A DNA stretch of 64,000 bases from NCBI GenBank assembly GCA_016271365.2, contig CM057459.1:485039501-485103500 (forward strand), written 5' to 3'. Under the pieces are notes generated by a model. It was not told the origin of the DNA. It saw only the letters and a program-made list of their open reading frames with translations, and did no database searches. This stretch comes from Neoceratodus forsteri. Taxonomy: Eukaryota > Chordata > Ceratodontiformes > Ceratodontidae. The position numbers and the translations under genes were made by a program. Below are positions 56,621 through 64,000 of this stretch, piece by piece. Within the stretch, counting starts at the first letter, position 1. Each line of letters starts with the position of its first letter.

Positions 56621-57555
56621 GAAAAAAGGGTTTCTAGTGCAAACAAACTCAAAAAGAGGGACGCATAAAAATTAGTAGTAAATCCTTACTTCCACTCTTC
56701 CATTCTTCATTACACCCAAGACAACCTTGTCAGGCCTGACATGTTTTGGATTAACCAGAATCCTTTCTCAAATGCTGAGGACATACAACAAAACTATGCT
56801 TATATAGGTCCAGAAACAACATGTGACCCATATGGGAACTCCCTCATCACTGGAAGAGGTTCAAAAAACCTTTAACCAATAAAGTACCAGTGCTAAAAGG
56901 AGAAAATTAATTCTCTGATTCTAAACTTCAATGATTTTTTAAAAACATATATATTTGTGCCAAAACCACATGTGAACATACCTAATAAATAACAATAAAT
57001 ATACAAATACAGATAAAAACAGCACACCTATAGAAAATTCTATTAGGTTAAGAATCATGGAAACACAAGTAAGATAAAACAAGTTCATCATAAGTACTGT
57101 GGTGACCATTGTATGCAGGCATTGATGTACACATGTATCAGTTTGCAAAGTTCTTATCCATAAGTTAAATAATAATGGCGCATCAATTAAAGCTAGAATC
57201 AGATAATTAATTTTCTCCTTTTAGCACTGGCACTTTATGGGTTAAAGGTTTTTTGAACTCCCTCCAATGATGGGGGAGTTCCCATTTGGGTCACATGTTG
57301 TTTCTGGACCTACATAAGCATGGTTTTGTTGTATGTCCTCAGTCTTTGAGAAAGGATTGTGATTAATCTGAAACATGACAGGCCTGACAAGGTTGTCTTG
57401 GGTACAATAAAGAATGGAAGAGTGGAAGTAAGGATTTGCCACCGATTTTTGCATGTCTCTCTTTTTGAGTTTGTGTGTACCAGAAACCCCTTTTTTTCTG
57501 CTTTGACTGTGTAGTTTCAGAGCACCATGTCCCTGTGCACACTCATTCTATTGCA
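56620..57555. mobile_element. Inverted-dimer foldback with 14-bp flanking repeat
   Basis: The left arm (about 56625-56935) and right arm (about 57185-57490) are inverted copies: AACTCAAAAAGAGGGACGC with CATGTCTCTCTTTTTGAGTT, TGTCAGGCCTGACATG with CATGACAGGCCTGACA, and GTGCTAAAAGGAGAAAATTA with TAATTTTCTCCTTTTAGCAC. A 250-bp centre separates them. ATGTTCACTTAGTG (56606-56619) and ATGTTCACTTTGTG (57556-57569) flank it, a 14-bp duplication with one mismatch, inside the hairpin module. It has no open frame. The variable-length duplication suggests retroposition; the class is uncertain. Confidence 0.6.
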
Positions 57556-57714
57556 TGTTCACTTTGTGTAAGCACAAACATAACAAGTTCTCATCAGAGT
57601 CAAAATGTCCGCCCATGGATTAACCTGATAAGAGATAAAGAATTAATGTGTGGACTGGATTTTAATTTATGTGCTATCTTATTGTGATATTAAAATGATA
57701 ATTTCAAGTACCAT

Positions 57715-57960
57715 TAAGTAGAACAAACTTGGGAAAGAAGTCATTTTCAATGAGAGCAGTAAAGGTTTGGAATTCACTTCCCTCGGAGATTTGTTGTTTA
57801 CGCTCTTTAAATGCTTTTAAAACGAATGTATTGCAGATGTTCTTAAACAAGATTGTATGTGATTGTAAATAATGCTTTTTTTCATTTTTGTAGTGTCATA
57901 TTGTCTGTTTGTATCTTGACATAGACACCATTGAAAAAGGGCTATTTTAGCTCAAAGGTT
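57715..57960 (+). mobile_element. Short LINE 3' fragment
   Basis: AATGAGAGCAGTAAAGGTTT followed by GGAATTCACTTCCCTCGGAG gives a worn MRAVKVWNSLPSEI block, then LNAFKTNVLQMFL. This is a typical C-terminal end of a jockey/CR1/L2-type ORF2. Only about 80 codons remain. Confidence 0.5.
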
Positions 57961-58555
57961 TTCTGAAATACACATACACAGCCTCACGTGTGTGTGCGCA
58001 CACAGACATAGAAATGAACACAGCCATTACAACAGTTCTGCATGCACAAAGGGCACTGGTTTAATTAGAGTTCTGACAAGTAATGTACTACTGTAGTCAC
58101 TTATATAATGATACAGGTCTTTCCTGTGGCAGATGGCACCTGGCTGTGGAGGTCAGTAAAGAATATGTGCTAGTAATATTCTGGGACTGGGGTCAGGGTT
58201 TACGGTGCAGGGGGTGCTGAGGCTACCACTGGATACTAGAATTATTGGCAGTGGGACAGATAAGGGGTGGTGTGCCAGTAGACACCAGGAATAATGTTAC
58301 TCAGTGTTGGAATTACACTTTATGAGCTTTGGGAGCTAGGGGGTCTTTTAAGGGTGCTATCTTTAAATTGAGGCCCCCTAACCATTACAAGTCAATGGCA
58401 GTGATGTGTGCACAACTGGGGCTCACTTCAGAGCTGGAGGATGAGCTCTGGCAAGACCCCCTATAATTCTAGCACTAGTGTTACTGGAGGATTAGAAATG
58501 GAGGGTAGTACTAGAGGCAGGAAATCTTTGGGCAATTTATCAGGATAAAGTAGTT
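57961..58555. other. Spacer, no clear element
   Basis: A short (GT/AC) stretch occurs near 57990. Otherwise nothing was recognised. Confidence 0.35.
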
Positions 58556-58559
58556 TATT

Positions 58560-61010
58560 CCAGGATAGTCCAGATGAGATGCAATATCTTATTTTCAGTG
58601 ATGTCTTTCTTGTTTACAAATTTCTACATTGTACGTATATGCAATAGACCAGCTGAGAAGACAAGCATGACAGACCAGCTGACAGACAATATCTCTTGCT
58701 TTTATACATTTTTACCATGTATTTAGCCAGGAAAGCCCAGCTGAGATGCAGTATCTTGTTTACAGTGGAGTCCTTCTTTTACACTCTTTTACTGTACAGT
58801 ATATTTACCCAGGATACTTCTGCTGAGAAGCAATATCTTTTTGCTATATATTTATCCAGGATAGTCCAGCTCGCAGGCAATATCTCATTTTCAACAGGAT
58901 CTTGCTTTTACCTGTTTTTGCATTGTGTTAGCCAGGATAGCCCAGTTGAGATGTAATATCTTATTTTTGGCAGGATCCTGCTTTTAGCCCTTTTTATACT
59001 ATATTTACCCAGGATAGCTGAGAGCAGATGCATTTTTGCAATCTATTTACCCAGGACAGCTCAACTGAGATGAAATATCTTGTTTTCAGTGGGATCCTGG
59101 GTTTACCCATTTTTACAATATATTTACCCAGGATAGCCCAGCTGAGATACAATCTCTCTTTTTCATTTGGATCCTGCTGTTGCCCATTTTTACAATATAG
59201 TTACCTAGGACAGCCTAGCAGAGATGCAACATCTCATTTTCAGTGGGGTCCTGCTTTTACCCATTTTTACAATGTATTTACCCAAGATAGCCCAGCTGAG
59301 GTTCAATATTTCAGTTTCAGTAGGGTACTGCTTTTACACATTTTTTGTTATATATTTACTGTACCCAGGATAGCCCAGCTGGAAGGCAATGTCTCATTTT
59401 AGTGGGGTCCTGCTTTTACCCATTTTTGCAATGTATTTACCCAGCACAAGCAAGCTGAAATGCAATATCTTATTGCTGTCACGCTATTACACATTTTACA
59501 CAGTATTTATCCAGGATAGCACAGCAGAGATTCTACATGTTATTGTCAGTGAGTTCCTGCTTTTGCAAATTTTTACAGTGTATTTGCTGAGGACAGACCA
59601 GCTGAGACGGAATATCTCGTTTTCAGTGGGGTTCAGATTTCACCCGTTTTTACCATGTATTTAGCCAGGATAGTCCAGCTAAGATGTGTTATTTTGTTTT
59701 GATTGGGGTCCTGTTTTTACACATTTTTACAATACAGTATATTTACTCAGGATACATCTGTTGAGAAGCAGTATCTTTTCTGCTATATATCTAGCCAAGA
59801 TAGCACAGCTGACAGACAATATCTCATTTTCAGTGGGGGTTTTGTTTTTACACAGTTTTACACTGTTTCTATCCAGGATAGCACAGTGGAAATGCTACAT
59901 CTCATTTTCAGTGGTGTCCAGATTTTACCCATTTTGACACTGTACTTTACCAGAATAGCACAGTGAAGGTGCTATATCTCATTTTCAGTGGGGTCCTGAT
60001 TTTACCCTTTCTAACAATGCAACCACCCAGGATAGTCCAGCTGAGATATAATATGTTAAGTGGGGTCCTTCTTTTGCACATTCTTACAGTGTATTTACTC
60101 AGGATAGGGCAGCTGAGCTGCAATATCCCATTTTCAGTTGTGACCTGTTTTTTACCCAGTTTTACAAAGTATTTACCCAAGATAGCCCAGCTGAGATGCA
60201 ATATCTTGTTTTTAGTGGGATCCTGCTTTTTGCCACTTTTACATCATATTGACATATAGTAGGATTGACCGGATGGAGATGCAGTACCTCATTTTCAATT
60301 AAGTCTGTTTTTACCCATTTTTACAATGTATTTACGAAGGACAGCTCAGGTAATGCCCCTGCATCTCTTGTTCAGTGGGATCCTGCTTTTATTCATTTTT
60401 ACAGTGTATTTACTGAGGATAGCCAAGTTGAAATACAATATATATTTTTCAGTTAGGGTTACCACCTTTTAGAAAGCCCTAAGTGGGACATTTCTTACCA
60501 AAAAATGATTTTTTGCAGAACAGTATGTAACCGCGACCAATACAACAGACTTGTTTTCTTCAAATAATCAGAACTAAGACTATATACTGCAGTTTTTTAG
60601 TTGTTTCTATTGTTCGTTATCATTGTAAGTATTTTAGTTAAGGTATTATGTTTTTCGCAATTTACAGGAAAATTAGAAAACATATTTTCTACTATAATGT
60701 CAGGACTTAGTATTTTTCAAGTTTTTTTGCAGGACAAAGCTGCCCAAATCAGGACTGTCCTGTGAAAATCAGGACAGGTGTAACCCTATTTTCAATAGGG
60801 TCCTGCTTTTACTCATATTTACAATGCATTAATACAGGATAGCCAGCTGAGATGTAATATCTCATTTTCACTTGGGTCCTGCTTTTACACATTTGTATAC
60901 TGTTTTTACCCAAGATAACACAGTAGACGTACAATATCTCATTCTCAGTGGGGGTACTGCTTTTACAAATTTTTGTAAATTACAGTATTTACTTAGGATA
61001 GTTTGCGGAC
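58560..61010 (+). repeat. ~77-bp minisatellite, longest array
   Basis: More than twenty tandem units of about 77 bp (for example CCAGGATAG/CCAGGACAG starts near 59046, 59126, 59203, 59280, 59363). The consensus landmarks are TTTACCCAGGATAGCCCAGC, TGAGATGCAATATCTCATTT and TCAGTGGGGTCCTGCTTTTA, then CCCATTTTTACAATGTA. Neighbouring units differ by roughly 10-25%. A hAT-like element interrupts one unit at 60454-60788. ORFs through the array repeat one peptide in changing frames and are not genes. Confidence 0.9.
60454..60788. mobile_element. hAT-like MITE in the minisatellite
   Basis: A 335-bp insert flanked by TTTTCAGT (60446-60453) and TTTTCAAT (60789-60796), an 8-bp duplication with one mismatch. 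The left terminus is TAGGGTTACCACC and the right, reverse complemented, TAGGGTTACACCTG. These are hAT-type ends. The uninterrupted minisatellite unit (ATTTTCAGTGGGGTCCTGC) supplies the empty site. It is AT-rich inside with no coding capacity. Confidence 0.8.
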
Positions 61011-61079
61011 ACAAAGAGATGGTGGAGTGGGAGAGTATGCAGTGGGAGGGTCATTTAAATGTGCAGAAATGAGAAATCT

Positions 61080-62098
61080 ATTAGAAACATTGGAAACATT
61101 CAACATGTCCTCATAGATATGTTGTTTTTTGATATTTTAACCACAAATTTTCAACATGGACCCGTTATATTCAAATGTTTAGCATGATGCTATTTGAGAT
61201 ACTGCTGCATGTTTAGTCTGAGGCAGTGACAGCATAGCATATAGTCACTATGCCCAGCTACATCACCATATTCAGACAGGTAGCACTCTCTTGTTGGAGC
61301 ATACTGTCATAATGATGATCAGAGACAGCTGTGCACTCAGTTTGCTTTGAATATGGGAGCCATAGTCTTTTTATGACCCCATCTTATAATCAAGAAAGGT
61401 GGAATTTTTCAAATCTTCTCCAAAAGGTGATTTTTCACAGCGACTGTGAATACATGTTTCAGAGGGCGATCTGAGAAATGACACCTGTCAAGTTTCTCAG
61501 CTAGGGTAAGAAATAGGATATGTTGCACATTCGGGCCCCAAATCTGCAAAAATCACAAAGCAATGAGTAAATCTTGGAGACATTTAACATTTACTCAAAA
61601 CGTTGTTGTTTGTTGACAGTTTGACCTTAAATTTTCAACATAGCCTTTTTGTGACCCTACTACATGATCAAAAAAGGTGGAATTTTTGAAACATGGTCCA
61701 AAAAGTGATTTCACAGAGCAACTGCAAAAATATGTTTTGGAGGGGATTTGAAAAATGACACCTGTCATGTCCATGAGGTGCGGTAATAAGAGGACTATAA
61801 TGAAAATTGGGATTCAAAATTTATAAAACTCACACAAACTTACCAGTAAACATTGAAAAAATTCAATGTTTTCCTCAAAACTGTGTTGACTTTTGACATT
61901 TTGCCCCTAAATTTGCAACATGGCCTTTTTGTGACTCCAATTCATAAACCTGGTAGGTAATTTTTTTGAAATCCCACCCGAAACATGATTTCACCAAGCA
62001 ACTGTAAAAACACATATTGGGTGGACATTAGAAATTTCACCTAACTGGTTCATGAGGTGGGGTAATAAAAATGACATGTTGAAAATTTGAGGCACAAA
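61080..62098 (+). repeat. Palindromic-unit array, copy 6
   Basis: About three units: AAATTTTCAACATGG, then ATAGTCTTTTTATGACCCCA (61363), CAACATAGCCTTTTTGTGAC (61638) and CAACATGGCCTTTTTGTGAC (61917), spacing about 277 bp. Right arms of type GTCATGTCCATGAGGTGCGG follow. The first unit is split by the short MITE at 61158-61361. The array stops abruptly near 62098 and passes straight into CATTTGTCAATGCCAAATG and a minisatellite unit. Confidence 0.8.
61158..61361. mobile_element. Short MITE in the palindromic array (possibly ISL2EU-like)
   Basis: About 204 bp bounded by AT on each side (61156-61157 and 61362-61363). The ends are GGACCCGTTATATTCAAATG and, reverse complemented, GGCTCCCATATTCAAAGC. 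Without it the array reads CAACATAGTCTTTTTATGAC, as in neighbouring units. GG..CC termini with an AT duplication fit the ISL2EU group, but the match is short. Confidence 0.5.
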
Positions 62099-62099
62099 T

Positions 62100-62235
62100 A
62101 TAAGAACAAGCATTTGTCAATGCCAAATGGTCGTTGCTGGTATTGCTGTTGTACTGGGTCTTGCTTGTGCACATATTTACTATATATAGAGCAGATGATA
62201 TGCACTGTCTCATTTTCACTGGTGTCCTGCTTCAA
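62100..62235 (+). repeat. Minisatellite entry and single unit
   Basis: CATTTGTCAATGCCAAATG at 62111-62129, GTACTGGGTCTTGCTTGTG, then GCAGATGATATGCACTGTCT and CATTTTCACTGGTGTCCTGC. It matches 1485-1550 and 50810-50870. Confidence 0.65.
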
Positions 62236-62436
62236 AGGAGATAGGAAATTATTTTTACATATTTAACTACCATCCCATCTCTCATTCTATGCCAGTTATG
62301 TATTCTGATTTGCTTTGACCATGTTTTGATAAATAAATAATCTAACTTTGAGGTGCCCCAGCTCTACGTAGAAAGCCACTCTTCTCAGTAGATACTGCAC
62401 TTTCTTATCATATTTCTAAGACATTCTATGACATCA
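62236..62436. mobile_element. Kolobok/T2-like MITE, left half, second copy
   Basis: Over about 200 bp it matches the left half of the element at 1556-1756 with few differences (AGGAGATAGGAAATT, then TTGCTTTGACCATGTTTTGA, then ATTCTATGACATCA at 62423-62436). It is preceded by the same minisatellite unit, with TCAA in place of TTAA. The right half is displaced by the L2-like insertion that begins immediately after ATGACATCA. Confidence 0.8.
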
Positions 62437-64000
62437 AATCAAATCATCTTTATTTCTAAAGTGTCTTTCAAAACCAAGGCGCTGTACAGAGAGATCATAC
62501 ATACATATATTTTTTTAAAAACAGACATAAATAAATTAACCATAGCTAGGATAAGCTAAACTAAATAAATAAGTCTTTAGCTCCATTTTAAATCTCTCGA
62601 TGGTTGGACATTCTCTTAACCAGTGAGGTAGAGAATTCCACAGGGTTGATGCTGAAAAAGCAAAAGCATGAGATCCTGATGTTTTTAATCAAACCCTGGG
62701 AATCTCCAGCAATCCCTCATTGGTGGAGTGGAGAGGACAGAGGGGGAAATAGGGTACCAAGAGATCTTTCAGGTAGCCAGGTCCCTGATCATGTAGGGCT
62801 TTAAAGGTTAATAAACAGGTGATCCGCCACCTAACAGGCAGCAAATGCAGTTCACGGAGCACAGGCGTAATATGGCTGGATCTAGAAGTCCCAGTCAGAA
62901 GCCTGGCTGCCGCATTCTGCACCAGCTGCAGGTGGCAGATATCAAACCCAGGTAGCCCTAGGTAGAGGGAATTGCAGTAATCAAGGTGGGTAGTGATAAA
63001 GGCATGGACCAATGTTGGAAGATCACCCGGTGGAACCAGGTGTTTCACCCAGGCGATATTCCTCAGATGATAAAAAGAGGATTTGATAACAGCTGATACC
63101 TGAGATTTTAAGGTCAGGCCATCGTCAAAAATAATGCCCAGGTTACATACCTGATCAGAGGTAGCAAGCGACATACCACCAAGCAATAAGCTTGATGGTT
63201 GTCCAGTCCCCAAACCTGCCCCTGGATGACCTGGGTCCACTACCAACACCTCAGTCTTATCTGGATTCAGTCTCAGCTAGCTGGAACTCATCCAAAATCT
63301 GATTTCAGTAAGGCAGTTATTTAGCACGGAGAGAGCATCATCTTGCTCGGGCAGGAAAGACAAATACAGCTGAGTATCATCTACATAGCAGTGAAAACCC
63401 AGACTGTATCACCTGATGATATCTCCCAATGGCAGCATATACACTGAAAACAACATGGGTGCTAGAATGGAACCCTGTGGTACCCCACAAGACAGAGAGT
63501 GAGTGCCAGAGGAATAAATTCCAGTGGCAACTCTCTGAAACCTGTCTGTGAGGTAAGACTGGAACCATTTGAGGACTGTTCCACAGAGCCCACAATAGAT
63601 CCACAGGTGCTCCAACAGCACACCATGGTCTACAGTGTCAAATGCCACAGAGAGACTGAGAAGGACCAGAATGGTACGTGCCTTTCGATCTCTAGCCATT
63701 AGGAGATCATTCAACACCCGGACAAAGGCAGTCTCTGTGCTATGCTTCTTCCTAAAACCAGATTTGAGAGTATCATAGACACTGTGAGTTTGTGAGTTGT
63801 AAGATGATCATCCAATTGCAACACAACCACCTTTTCAATAACCTTACCAACAAAAGGCGGGTTAGAGATAGGCCGGTAGTTAGCTAGACAATCTGGGTCC
63901 AGGGAGTGTTTTTTAAGTAGTGGTCGAACTACTGCCTCCTTGAGGGGGTCAGGAAAGACCCCCCTCCAAGGATTTCCAGACAATGTCATCAAGGATTGGG
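62437..64000 (-). mobile_element. L2-like LINE, minus strand, cut by window edge
   Basis: The 3' end is at the left: AATCAAATCATCTTTATTTC on plus, so the element tail reads GATTTGATT. Reading leftward, the RT blocks are KKHSLDPDCLANYRPISNPP, VEK-VVLQLDDHL, MLNDLLMARDRKARTILVLL, SVAFDTVDHGVLLEHL, LSCGVPQGSILAPMLFSVYM, a YVDD box near 63390, and the thumb HLVPPGDLPTLVHAFITTHL with LHLLPVRWRIT near 62820. A stop separates the YVDD region from the thumb piece. Same family as 46820-48990. Confidence 0.87.
62689..63992 (-). pseudogene. L2-like reverse transcriptase, broken
   Basis: Open pieces 63711-63992, 63409-63717 and 62689-63249 cover fingers, palm and thumb. The catalytic box reads YVDD, with both aspartates kept. 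Frame changes fall near 63715, 63400 and 63260. The endonuclease lies beyond the window edge, if present. Confidence 0.82.

Noticed and set aside
58696..60456. Chain of plus-strand ORFs with similar peptides
   Set aside because: They are translations of the 77-bp minisatellite. Because 77 is not a multiple of three, the frame rotates from unit to unit, and there is no start or domain logic.

Overview
This window looks like repeat-dominated, non-coding DNA from a large vertebrate genome. No host gene, rRNA or intact tRNA gene could be recognised. Nearly all coding-like sequence is decayed non-LTR retrotransposon (LINE): CR1 with an SGNH-esterase ORF1, L2-like elements, a Rex1/L2-group family with (AAAT)n tails, and Tx1-like (L1-group) elements with zinc-knuckle ORF1. 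tRNA-derived SINEs and non-autonomous DNA transposons (hAT-like, Kolobok/T2-like and other foldbacks) accompany them. The CR1/L2/Tx1/SINE mixture and low gene density suggest a lungfish, caecilian or salamander-like genome. That is an inference and the species is not determined.

Layout: 1-1090 CR1 3' end (+); 1481-3770 composite repeat copy 1 with a TTAA-flanked MITE; 3775-8640 tandem tRNA-like units split by a minus-strand LINE (about 4159-7825); 8902-12948 near-complete CR1 (+) with a 13-bp flanking duplication; 13-23.2 kb further copies of the composite repeat (palindromic arrays, GTAAGTA modules, short tandem repeats, hairpin modules), interrupted by a LINE at 18.84-20.9 kb and a SINE at 22.27 kb; 23.27-25.05 kb LINE (+); 25.05-26.48 kb featureless AT-rich DNA; 26.66-33.70 and 33.70-39.46 kb two head-to-tail Tx1-like elements, the first carrying a nested CR1; 39.46-40.28 kb SINE, CR1 relic and a tiny retrocopy; 40.28-44.35 kb near-complete CR1 (-); 45.14-45.77 kb long SINE (-); 46.8-50.4 kb L2 (+) and a Rex/L2-group LINE (-) meeting tail to tail; 50.8-62.4 kb composite repeat copies with nested hAT-like and other foldback elements; 62.44-64 kb L2 (-).

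The most striking signal is the composite repeat. The same modules recur in the same orientation at about 1.5, 13, 17.8, 21.5, 50.8 and 58.6 kb: a ~77-bp minisatellite, an array of ~270-300-bp palindromic units, a module with a GTAAGTA (splice-donor-like) core, a GACACTGGG or GGGGTGGGC-type short tandem repeat, and a GCTCTTT hairpin module. This looks like either a giant non-coding mobile element or an old higher-order tandem array since broken up by LINEs and MITEs. Nothing in the window needs an expressed host protein to explain it.
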